DNA from: Campylobacterota bacterium
GTDB lineage: Bacteria; Campylobacterota; Campylobacteria; Campylobacterales; Sulfurimonadaceae
Reading direction: 5' to 3'
Assembly: GCA_013153755.1 (NCBI GenBank)
Contig: JAADDU010000153.1
Coordinates: 1 to 9,509 of the forward strand
DNA length: 9,509 bases
The notes beneath the pieces are model-generated. The model saw only the letters and a list, made by a program, of their open reading frames with translations, made no database searches and was not told the origin of the DNA. Below are positions 1 to 5,609 of the stretch, one piece after another. Numbering within the stretch: position 1 is the stretch's first letter; every line of letters begins with the position of its first letter. The position numbers and the translations under genes were made by a program.

Positions 1-1324
1 CTATAGACTTATGTATAGATTTACCTTGATAGATAAGTTCCCTTATCCTCTCAGATATGATAACATTGGCATCAACTGCCATACCGACGGTAAGTACTAT
101 ACCTGCCATACCTGGTAAGGTTAGTGTTGCTCCAAAAAGACTCATAATAGCTAAAAGTATAAATAAATTTGCGATAAGAGCAATATTTGCAATAACTCCA
201 GCCATACGGTAGTAAAACATCATGAAAAGAATAACAAGTACAAAACCACCAACAAGTGCAACTAAAGAAGCCTTAATACTATCAGCACCTAAACTAGGAC
301 CAACTGAACGTTTTTCCATAAGGTAAATAGGGGCTAAAAGAGCACCAGAACGAAGCGCAATAGCTAAATCTTTTGCTTCCATAACTGTATAACTTCCAGA
401 TATTTGACCAGCTCCACCACCTATTCTTTCATTGATTACCGGAGCAGAATAAACCTTAGAGTCTAAAACAACTGCTAAATGTTTTCCAACACTTTTACCA
501 GTAAAATCTCCAAATATTTCTGCACCTTCTGCATTTAATTTGAAGTTTATAAGAGGTCTATTACTTTGATCAAATCCCATAGAAGCATCCGTAAGCATTC
601 CACCATCTAAGATAGGAATCTCACGAACAAGATATTTTATAGCAGGATTTTTAGCATCTTCTAAAATCACATCTCCATACTCTGCAGCATCTGCATCACT
701 CATAGTATAAACTCTACCAGCTCTATCCTCATCAACAGCCATAAGCTCAAGTTTCGCAGCACGTGAGATAAGTTCTCTTGCTCTTTGTTCCTCTTCTTGA
801 GTTTTTATACCAGCTAACTGAACAAGTATCTTTTCTTTTCCTTGACGAGCTACGACAGGTTCTGCTAAACCAAATTGGTCAAGTCTATTTCTGATAGTTT
901 CTATTGCTTGATCAACTGCTTGTTTTTGAGTTTTAACTATCTCTTCTTTTGTTAAACTAAGAGTAAAAGTTTCTGCATCTATAGCAAGAGTAATACCTTC
1001 AAGGTTATCCAAAAACTCTTTCATCTGTTTTTTATCATCGGAGTCTAAAAGAGTAAAAGAGACTGAAGAATCATCAAAATTCAATTCATCTACTAAGATA
1101 TCTCCTCTCTCAGCAAAGTGTTTTATACTTGCAGCCATAGATTTTACACGAGACTTTGTAGCTTCTTGTGTTTTAACACCAAGAAGCATATGAAGTCCAC
1201 CTTGTAAGTCTAATCCCAATGTTACCTTTTTACCACTCTGCATCTGAAATAATGATGGAGCTGAAAAAGCCAAGCCAAATATAATAGCTATGGCAAAAAC
1301 AACTATACGGTAATTAAGCTTCAT
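1..1324 (-). CDS. secD: Protein translocase subunit SecD (C-terminus cut by window edge)
   Basis: SecD, with SecF, uses the proton motive force to help pull exported proteins through SecYEG on the periplasmic side of the inner membrane. I translated this from the minus strand: the ATG lies at 1324-1322 and the frame is open to base 1, giving 441 codons. The family is usually about 500-530 residues, so the last 80 or so are missing. Seen: a first membrane segment at residues 7-26, the signature LGLDLQGGLH (36-45), a large periplasmic region, VGPSLG (341-346) just before the membrane block, then at least three hydrophobic helices and the conserved VDANVIISERIRE motif (417-429) characteristic of SecD/SecF/RND proteins. 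The start overlaps the end of yajC by 11 bp, so translation is probably coupled; GAGG directly abuts the start codon. secF is expected further left. Identity is certain. Confidence 0.97.
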   Translation of the reverse strand, partial: MKLNYRIVVFAIAIIFGLAFSAPSLFQMQSGKKVTLGLDLQGGLHMLLGVKTQEATKSRVKSMAASIKHFAERGDILVDELNFDDSSVSFTLLDSDDKKQMKEFLDNLEGITLAIDAETFTLSLTKEEIVKTQKQAVDQAIETIRNRLDQFGLAEPVVARQGKEKILVQLAGIKTQEEEQRARELISRAAKLELMAVDEDRAGRVYTMSDADAAEYGDVILEDAKNPAIKYLVREIPILDGGMLTDASMGFDQSNRPLINFKLNAEGAEIFGDFTGKSVGKHLAVVLDSKVYSAPVINERIGGGAGQISGSYTVMEAKDLAIALRSGALLAPIYLMEKRSVGPSLGADSIKASLVALVGGFVLVILFMMFYYRMAGVIANIALIANLFILLAIMSLFGATLTLPGMAGIVLTVGMAVDANVIISERIRELIYQGKSIHKSI

Positions 1325-1580
1325 CCTCGTACTTTCTCGCTATTGCATCTTTAGTGATTTTTACAATCACATCATTATTCATTTTAACACTTAAGAATTT
1401 ATCTTCGACCTTGCTAACAACAACGATGAAACCACCATTAGTAACGATTTTATCACCTTTAGATAGTGCATCTATCATCTCTTTTCTTGCTTTTGCTTCT
1501 TTTTGTTGTGGGCGAATAATCACAAAGTACATGATTGCGATTAAAAATATAAACGGTAGTAATTGACTTATTATTTCCAT
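1314..1580 (-). CDS. yajC: Sec translocon accessory protein YajC
   Basis: YajC is a small single-pass inner-membrane protein that associates with SecDF and the SecYEG holotranslocon. The 88-residue product has one hydrophobic segment (about residues 7-22), followed at once by the family hallmark RPQQK (23-27) and a basic cytoplasmic stretch. GDKIVTNGG (42-50) then opens the small beta-rich domain. Length and motif order match the family. An AAGGAAAG ribosome-binding site lies upstream of the ATG. It is the first gene of a yajC-secD unit: its last 11 bp overlap secD, and a perfect TATAAT lies about 34 bp upstream of the start. The gene upstream is a small cysteine-cluster protein next to arsC, whereas in Campylobacter I recall lnt in this position; that comparison is from memory. 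Confidence 0.96.
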   Translation of the reverse strand: MEIISQLLPFIFLIAIMYFVIIRPQQKEAKARKEMIDALSKGDKIVTNGGFIVVVSKVEDKFLSVKMNNDVIVKITKDAIARKYEDEA

Positions 1581-1613
1581 TTTCTTTACTTTCCTTCTGT
1601 TTTAATTGTAGCG

Positions 1614-1619
1614 ATTATA
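1614..1619 (-). promoter_or_regulatory. Putative promoter (-10 box) for yajC-secD
   Basis: On the minus strand the sequence reads TTTTAAGTATAATCGC, with a perfect TATAAT and a T-rich stretch just upstream. No convincing -35 box is present, which is normal for sigma-70 promoters in Campylobacterota. Transcription would start near 1607, leaving a leader of about 27 nt that contains the yajC ribosome-binding site. This suggests that yajC-secD need not depend on the arsC unit upstream. Confidence 0.6.
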
Positions 1620-1649
1620 CTTAAAATATGTTAATGTATGACTGAAATA

Positions 1650-1901
1650 TTAAAGCACTTTAGATTTAGAGAGTGCTTCACGTATCTCATCTGTAGAGAT
1701 ATCCCCACTCAATTCTAAAGACACATCACCATCCTCACCATTTACTTTCATATCTTTTATCTTAGCTTTTGTCTCATCACTCATACACTCGCATTGACCA
1801 GTAGAACAGTTTTTTACCATTGTCACTATATTTTGTTTTTTTACTTCACCACTAAACTTAATCCCTACACCATTTGTAGTACTAAAAATATCTTTTTTCA
1901 T
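1650..1901 (-). CDS. Small cysteine-cluster protein coupled to arsC, function unknown
   Basis: I do not recognise this 83-residue protein from any named family. It has no signal peptide or membrane segment. Three cysteines are clustered as C32-x4-C37-x-C39 (sequence NCSTGQCECMSDETK). They are followed by a helix-like stretch (about 41-51), a V-N-G-E-D-G turn, a beta-like segment DVSLELSG and an amphipathic end DEIREALSKS. The C-terminal half reads like a heavy-metal-associated (HMA) ferredoxin-like domain, with the Cys cluster where HMA proteins have CxxC; this is inference from pattern only. Its ATG overlaps the arsC stop in an ATGA arrangement (1898-1901), so the two are translationally coupled. 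A thiol-rich partner of arsenate reductase, for instance an arsenite or metal binder or a reductant, is a reasonable hypothesis. That the gene is real is well supported by the coupling; its function is not. Confidence 0.8.
   Translation of the reverse strand: MKKDIFSTTNGVGIKFSGEVKKQNIVTMVKNCSTGQCECMSDETKAKIKDMKVNGEDGDVSLELSGDISTDEIREALSKSKVL
1653..1678 (-). terminator. Possible weak terminator hairpin at the end of the arsC unit
   Basis: A perfect 7-bp inverted repeat (AAGCACT at 1653-1659, AGTGCTT at 1672-1678) encloses a 12-nt loop. On the minus strand it overlaps the last codons of the 83-residue gene and is followed by TTTAATATTT, an imperfect U tract. The stem has only three G-C pairs and sits inside coding sequence, so it may be a weak terminator or chance. 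Confidence 0.25.
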
Positions 1902-2296
1902 ATATTTTCCTTAATTTTAATCAACAGTATATCTTCTATCTCTTTATATGTTTTTTCAAATTCTTCAAAACCTTTTGTATCTGGGTCTAAAAAACCTACA
2001 TGAATTTTATGAACAGGCCTAGGAAATATTGGACAAGTTTCTTTAGCGTGTTCGCATACAGTTACAACTAAATCAAACTCTTCATCTATAACCTCATCAA
2101 GGTGTTTTGAGTAGTATAAATCATCCCAAATATTATGATATTGTAAAACCTTTTTAGCATTTTGATTTACTTTTCCACTTGGATTCACACCACAACTATA
2201 AGCTTTTATACCATCTAATCTAGCATTTATAAGTGCTTCGGCTATGATACTTCTACAGCTATTCCCCGTACACATCACTAAAACTTTTTTATCCAT
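1898..2296 (-). CDS. arsC: Arsenate reductase, thioredoxin-linked (low-molecular-weight phosphatase fold)
   Basis: The enzyme reduces arsenate to arsenite in the cytoplasm through a cascade of cysteines that is finally reset by thioredoxin. The 132-residue protein matches the Staphylococcus pI258 ArsC type in length and layout. It has the P-loop C9-T-G-N-S-C14-R15-S (CX5R), the redox pair C81 and C88 in VTVCEHAKETCP, and the general-acid D104-P105 in GFLDPD. All three catalytic cysteines of the family (Cys10, Cys82, Cys89 in pI258 numbering) are therefore present, which separates it from plain tyrosine phosphatases. C35 is an additional cysteine. It starts 11 bp after an 85-residue gene, and its stop overlaps the start of a cysteine-cluster protein. 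No arsenite efflux pump (ArsB or Acr3) and no ArsR lie in the window, so export must be encoded elsewhere or the physiological role is different. Confidence 0.92.
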   Translation of the reverse strand: MDKKVLVMCTGNSCRSIIAEALINARLDGIKAYSCGVNPSGKVNQNAKKVLQYHNIWDDLYYSKHLDEVIDEEFDLVVTVCEHAKETCPIFPRPVHKIHVGFLDPDTKGFEEFEKTYKEIEDILLIKIKENI

Positions 2297-2307
2297 TTCT
2301 CTCTCTT

Positions 2308-2565
2308 TTATATCTCATCACTCATCCAAGCTTCTACAGCTTCAGTTAGTGAATCAAAACTATCTGATTTGCCAATGATAAAAATCTCATCAAAAACATA
2401 GCAAGTCACTCTAGTATTTGGTTCTAATAAAAAAACACCAATCTCTTCCATACTTCTAATATCTACAGATAACACTCTCATCCCATCTATCATATCCCCA
2501 ACTTTTGGGATTATATCATATTCCACATCTACAAGTTTTTTCCCATCACTCTCATAAATAGCCAT
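2308..2565 (-). CDS. Hypothetical 85-residue protein, first gene of the arsC unit
   Basis: I do not recognise this protein. It is 85 residues long, acidic, and lacks a signal peptide and membrane helices. The pattern of alternating hydrophobics (KLVDVEYDIIP, GMRVLSVDI, VTCYVFDEIFIIG) suggests a small mostly-beta domain ending in a helix (SLTEAVEAWMSDEI). One cysteine (C55) is present, so a metal site of its own is unlikely. Support for a real gene is its position as the first gene of a tight same-strand set (11 bp to arsC), an AAGG ribosome-binding site about 7 nt before the ATG, and a TATACT -10 box a few bases further upstream. A role in arsenate or metal handling is guessed only from the company it keeps. 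Confidence 0.72.
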   Translation of the reverse strand: MAIYESDGKKLVDVEYDIIPKVGDMIDGMRVLSVDIRSMEEIGVFLLEPNTRVTCYVFDEIFIIGKSDSFDSLTEAVEAWMSDEI

Positions 2566-2579
2566 CTTCAGCCTTTTTT

Positions 2580-2587
2580 AGTATAAT
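2580..2587. promoter_or_regulatory. Overlapping divergent -10 boxes for cysK and the arsC unit
   Basis: Only 45 bp separate the two divergent start codons (2565 and 2611). On the plus strand TATAAT (2582-2587), preceded by a T tract, would drive cysK, with a leader of roughly 17 nt. On the minus strand TATACT (2580-2585), preceded by TTTTTTTG about ten bases upstream, would drive the 85-residue gene, arsC and the cysteine-cluster gene. The boxes share four base pairs, so polymerase could occupy only one direction at a time. Confidence 0.55.
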
Positions 2588-2610
2588 TTTAGCAAAAAAA
2601 GAGTTAGTAA

Positions 2611-3534
2611 ATGAAAATAGCAAATGATATAACACAACTCATAGGAAATACACCACTAATAAGACTAAGCACTGCATCTAAATTAACAGGAGCTACTATA
2701 CTAGGCAAATGTGAGTTTATGAACCCAACAAGTTCAGTAAAAGACAGGATAGGTTTTAACATGATAAAAAAAGCAAGAGAGTCTGGTCTTGTTAATGATT
2801 TTACTACCATCATAGAACCTACTAGTGGCAATACAGGTATAGCCTTAGCAGCAAACTGTGCATCTCAAAAATTAAAGCTTATCTTAACTATGCCAGAATC
2901 TATGAGCATAGAGAGAAGAAAACTTTTAAAAGCTCTTGGTGCTAAACTTGTTTTAACCAGTGCATCTAAAGGTATGGATGGAGCTATACAAAAAGCAAAT
3001 GAACTTCAAAAAGAGATACAAAACTCCATAGTTTTACAACAGTTTGATAATTTGGCAAACCCAGAAATTCACTCACTTACAACGGCTAAAGAGATACTCG
3101 AAGATACTGAGAACTCTTTAGATGCATTTGTTAGTGCAGTTGGAACAGGTGGTACTCTTAGTGGAACCTCAAAAACTTTAAAAGAGCAAATCAAACATAT
3201 AACTATAGTTGCAGTTGAACCTAAAAATTCTGCAGTTTTATCACGAAGCACTGCATCTAGCCATAAAATTCAAGGTATTGGAGCTGGATTTATACCAAAC
3301 ATCCTAGATACTACTATCTATGATGAAGTTATAAAAGTTAGTGATGAAGATGCTATAAAAACTGCAAAAATGTTAGCAAAAGAGGAAGGTTTACTTGTTG
3401 GTATATCTAGTGGTGCGAATGTTTGGGCAACTATGCAAATAGCTTCAAGAGATGAATTTAAAGGTAAAACACTCGTTACTATACTATGTGATACTGCTGA
3501 GAGATACCTAAGTACTGAACTTTTTGATGAATAA
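2611..3534 (+). CDS. cysK: Cysteine synthase (O-acetylserine sulfhydrylase), PLP-dependent
   Basis: It makes L-cysteine from O-acetylserine and sulfide in the cytoplasm, the last step of sulfur assimilation. The 307-residue length is typical. Seen: the PLP-binding lysine K44 in SSVKDR, the substrate loop TSGNTG (71-76), the CysK-type stretch MPESMSIERRKLLKALGA (94-111), QQF-N-NP-H (143-154), the phosphate-binding loop GTGGT (178-182), KIQGIGAGFIP and GISSGAN. The C-terminal DTAERYLST also favours CysK over CysM or cystathionine beta-synthase. No strong Shine-Dalgarno precedes the ATG (GAGTTAGTAAATG), and the predicted leader is short. It is the first gene of a three-gene unit and overlaps the PabC-like gene by 8 bp. 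A LysR-type regulator, a family that includes the cysteine regulator CysB, lies just downstream, but no regulatory link is shown by the sequence. Confidence 0.96.
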   Translation: MKIANDITQLIGNTPLIRLSTASKLTGATILGKCEFMNPTSSVKDRIGFNMIKKARESGLVNDFTTIIEPTSGNTGIALAANCASQKLKLILTMPESMSIERRKLLKALGAKLVLTSASKGMDGAIQKANELQKEIQNSIVLQQFDNLANPEIHSLTTAKEILEDTENSLDAFVSAVGTGGTLSGTSKTLKEQIKHITIVAVEPKNSAVLSRSTASSHKIQGIGAGFIPNILDTTIYDEVIKVSDEDAIKTAKMLAKEEGLLVGISSGANVWATMQIASRDEFKGKTLVTILCDTAERYLSTELFDE

Positions 3535-4126
3535 TTTTTGTATAGAAACGATCAAGGCTCTTGATGGGGAGATTTACCATATAGATTATCATCAAAGACG
3601 ATATGAGAAAACTTTAAACTGCTACTATAAGATAGATTATAAGATTCATCAACTCAAAGATTTTTTAACACCTCCAATAGATGGTTTATATAGATGTAGA
3701 GTTCTTTACTCTAATAAAGAGATAGTAGATGTATCATATTATAAATATAAAAAAAGAAAATTTAACAAAATAAAAATTTTAATAGATAATAATATCAACT
3801 ATAAATACAAACTAGCAAACAGAGAAGAATTAAATAAACTTTATGAGATGAGAGAAGATGCAGATGACATACTTATAGTACAAGATGGGTATATAAAAGA
3901 CACCTCCATAGCTAATATAGCACTAAAGAAAGATGAAACTTGGTACACACCAAAACATCCACTTTTAGCAGGTGTAACAAGGCAAAGGCTCATAGAGCTT
4001 GGTAAACTTGTAGAAAGAGAGATACCTATAGCAAAGATACAAGACTACTCACAAATAGCATTACTAAATGCTATGATAGATTTTGATATAATTACAACAG
4101 AAAATATAAAGGATATAATTTGCTAG
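3527..4126 (+). CDS. pabC: Class IV aminotransferase, probably 4-amino-4-deoxychorismate lyase
   Basis: PabC-type enzymes cleave aminodeoxychorismate to p-aminobenzoate and pyruvate for folate synthesis. I chose the ATG at 3527 (199 residues); the TTG three bases earlier is in frame but unnecessary. Seen: the H-x-x-R segment YHQRRYEKT (about 21-29), a KLANR motif (95-99) that matches KxxNR of E. coli PabC and makes K95 the likely PLP lysine, then the class IV core DDILIVQDGYIKDTSIANIAL and WYTPKHPLLAGVTRQRL. The protein is shorter than E. coli PabC (about 270), as in compact Campylobacterota versions, and the truncation affects the N-terminal domain. It overlaps cysK by 8 bp and the next gene by 7 bp. 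A different class IV transaminase cannot be excluded, but the small size and motif fit favour PabC. Confidence 0.75.
   Translation: MNNFCIETIKALDGEIYHIDYHQRRYEKTLNCYYKIDYKIHQLKDFLTPPIDGLYRCRVLYSNKEIVDVSYYKYKKRKFNKIKILIDNNINYKYKLANREELNKLYEMREDADDILIVQDGYIKDTSIANIALKKDETWYTPKHPLLAGVTRQRLIELGKLVEREIPIAKIQDYSQIALLNAMIDFDIITTENIKDIIC
4108..4122 (+). promoter_or_regulatory. Ribosome-binding site that fixes a TTG start
   Basis: AAAGGA at 4108-4113 lies 6 nt before TTG at 4120, the best-spaced Shine-Dalgarno in this operon. The first in-frame ATG would be residue 15 (4162) and has no comparable site, so the TTG is the probable start of the SspB-like gene. Confidence 0.6.
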
Positions 4127-4575
4127 ATAACATCATACAAGATAATGACTTCTCTCTTTTGATGCAAAAACACATACAAGATATGGTAGTTCACTTTTTT
4201 GAAAAAGAGCAAAACTTTGGAATTTTATGTAAGATTGAAGATGTATATTTTGAACCAGCTTTACCACAAAATCTTGAAGAAGATTTTAGACATTTAACAC
4301 TATTTTTTTTAGCTGGGTATACATTTGAAAGTGCTCATATAAAAGATGACTACCTCATCTTTGAAGCTGGATTTGGCTCTGAAAATTTTGGTAGTTTAGT
4401 TCATGTACCTCTTATAAGTATCATGCAAGTTATAGTAGATGAAACACCTATACTAATCAATCTAGCTACTAAGAAACCTATAAAAAAGCAAAAAGTAACT
4501 AAAGATAAAGGTATAGAAAATTCAATGTCATCTTTTCTTTCAAACCCAGAAAACTCTAGGTTTGTAAAGAAATAA
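4120..4575 (+). CDS. SspB-like protein, candidate ClpXP adaptor
   Basis: A 151-residue cytoplasmic protein without signal or membrane segment. It is not an obvious family member at first glance. Residues 59-106 follow the order of the E. coli SspB substrate-binding core: a hydrophobic strand (LTLFFLAG), a turn, DDYLIFEAGFG against the SspB pattern DEVRFNARFGG, then SLVHVPLISIMQVI against VSVPLAAVLAIY. After residue 117 comes a lysine-rich, probably disordered linker (KKPIKKQKVTKDKG and onward), and the protein ends in SRFVKK. E. coli SspB has the same plan: core, flexible linker, and a C-terminal ClpX-binding tail ending LRVVK. SspB tethers ssrA-tagged proteins to ClpXP for degradation. The length is close to SspB (165). 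The homology call is mine from pattern and needs a profile search. The gene starts at TTG with a good ribosome-binding site, overlaps pabC by 7 bp, and converges on lysR. Confidence 0.5.
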   Translation: MLDNIIQDNDFSLLMQKHIQDMVVHFFEKEQNFGILCKIEDVYFEPALPQNLEEDFRHLTLFFLAGYTFESAHIKDDYLIFEAGFGSENFGSLVHVPLISIMQVIVDETPILINLATKKPIKKQKVTKDKGIENSMSSFLSNPENSRFVKK

Positions 4576-4577
4576 AA

Positions 4578-5480
4578 CTAAACTTTATTGAAAGAGAGTA
4601 GATAATGAACCACATTATCTACAAAAGCATCATGTTTTCTCTCTTTAAGATAAGCTATATAGAAATTTCTATCTATCTTGTGATTTTTAAGTCTAGCTTC
4701 AAAAAGTCTTCCAGCTTCTATTTCAGATGCGATAACATGTCGAGACATAATTGAAACGAGTGGTCTTTGAGCATTTTTATCTGCAGATAAGATAGTTTCT
4801 TTTATAGATGTAGGTGAAGCTAAAATAGCAAGTACATTAAAGTTTGCACAATTAACACCCATCTCCTCAAATGTCTCAGCAGTTAGTTTTCTAGTATGAG
4901 AATGTTCTTCACGACAAATCCAATCAAAATCAAATAAATCTTCAGCAACTACTTGTTTTTTTATAGGTTGATTTGAAAATAGTACCAACTCATCTTCAAC
5001 CCACTCTCTATATATAATGCCATCTCTAAATTCAGGAGACTCTATCAGTGCTACATCTATCTTTTTATCTTCCAATTGGTCAATAACACCAGATGATGCT
5101 TCTATGGAAAGATGCACTTCATTACCTATACGTTTTTTAATTTCACCTAAGTAGTTTGGTAAAATATAATTTCCTATAGCATTTGAGCTACCCATAACAA
5201 AAGTAAACTCTTTATTTATAATTTTTAAAAGCTCTTTTTCACTGTTAGATATAGCTTTTTCAAGTTTTTGTGCAATTCTAAAGAGATCTTCACCCTCTTT
5301 TGTAAGTAAGATTCCATTTTTCTTTCTGTCTACTATCTTTGTATCAAGATAATCCTCTATAAATTTTATCTGTTGTGTTACTGCAGGTTGAGATATACCC
5401 AATTTTGCTGATGCTTTAGAGAAACTCTTCTCTTTTATAACCATCAAAAAAGTTTGTAATTTGGCAAAATCTTTTAACAT
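4578..5480 (-). CDS. LysR-family transcriptional regulator
   Basis: A 300-residue LysR-type regulator, the normal length for the family. The N-terminal winged helix-turn-helix occupies about residues 5-64 (FLMVIKEKSFSKASAKLGIS, then QPAVTQQIKFIE and the LLTKEGE wing). A linker helix (about 65-88) follows, then a periplasmic-binding-protein-like effector domain (about 90-295). The effector is unknown: such domains bind small metabolites, and the nearby cysK makes a CysB or CysL type sulfur regulator conceivable, but the sequence does not show it. An AGGA ribosome-binding site lies 6 nt before the ATG. Upstream is TTGCAT-17 bp-TATAAT, together with AT-rich repeats that could be its own operator. 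It converges with the SspB-like gene, with only 2 bp between the stop codons and no clear terminator. Confidence 0.93.
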   Translation of the reverse strand: MLKDFAKLQTFLMVIKEKSFSKASAKLGISQPAVTQQIKFIEDYLDTKIVDRKKNGILLTKEGEDLFRIAQKLEKAISNSEKELLKIINKEFTFVMGSSNAIGNYILPNYLGEIKKRIGNEVHLSIEASSGVIDQLEDKKIDVALIESPEFRDGIIYREWVEDELVLFSNQPIKKQVVAEDLFDFDWICREEHSHTRKLTAETFEEMGVNCANFNVLAILASPTSIKETILSADKNAQRPLVSIMSRHVIASEIEAGRLFEARLKNHKIDRNFYIAYLKERKHDAFVDNVVHYLLSFNKV

Positions 5481-5508
5481 AATAATTCCTATAAGTTTAA
5501 ATAATATA

Positions 5509-5563
5509 AAAATTATAACTCAAAATTATAATTAATGCAATAGTATTGTAAAAATTTATAACT
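5509..5563. repeat. Three AT-rich near-identical repeats in the lysR-uvrD spacer
   Basis: AAAATTATAA occurs perfectly at 5509-5518 and 5522-5531, 13 bp apart in register, and a variant AAAATTTATAACT lies at 5551-5563. The first copy extends to AAAATTATAACT, so copies one and three differ by a single inserted T. They flank and overlap the lysR -10 region and lie just upstream of the uvrD -10. LysR regulators usually bind AT-rich sites near their own divergent promoter, so this is a candidate operator. In such AT-rich DNA, chance is a real alternative. Confidence 0.35.
5512..5540 (-). promoter_or_regulatory. Putative lysR promoter
   Basis: On the minus strand TTGCAT (5540-5535) and TATAAT (5517-5512) are separated by exactly 17 bp, the best sigma-70 match in the window. 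A second TATAAT at 5530-5525 is an alternative. The leader would be about 25 nt and contains the AGGA ribosome-binding site. Confidence 0.55.
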
Positions 5564-5576
5564 ATTTAGCTATAAT
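5546..5576 (+). promoter_or_regulatory. Putative promoter of the uvrD-truB-csrA-ispE operon
   Basis: TATAAT at 5571-5576 is preceded by TTTAGC and, 19 bp further upstream, TTGTAA (5546-5551). Transcription would begin near 5583, giving a leader of about 27 nt. The leader has no clear Shine-Dalgarno (GATTAGTAGTAAATAATG). Confidence 0.5.
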
Positions 5577-5609
5577 ATAGTAAATAAACTAAAAGATTAG
5601 TAGTAAATA

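Noticed and set aside
1354..1566. Open frame antisense to yajC on the plus strand
   Set aside because: It mirrors the yajC frame, has no ribosome-binding site, and its hydrophobic composition follows from the complementary strand.
1794..2003. Plus-strand open frame across the arsC and 83-residue genes
   Set aside because: It is antisense to two well-supported coupled genes and has no recognisable protein pattern.
1898..2296. ArsC as a protein tyrosine phosphatase
   Set aside because: The presence of C14, C81 and C88 along with C9 and D104 fits thioredoxin-linked arsenate reductase rather than a simple phosphatase.
2604..3251. Two minus-strand open frames antisense to cysK (2604-2831 and 3069-3251)
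   Set aside because: They are shadows of the clearly coding cysK frame and have no family features.
4114..4119. TATAAT just before the SspB-like TTG start
   Set aside because: It lies between the Shine-Dalgarno and the start codon, so a transcript from it would begin inside the gene; it is coincidental in AT-rich sequence.
4571..4589. Inverted repeat AATAAA/TTTATT at the lysR and SspB-like convergence
   Set aside because: Six A-T pairs with a 7-nt loop are too unstable for a bidirectional terminator; it overlaps both stop codons and is likely chance in AT-rich DNA.
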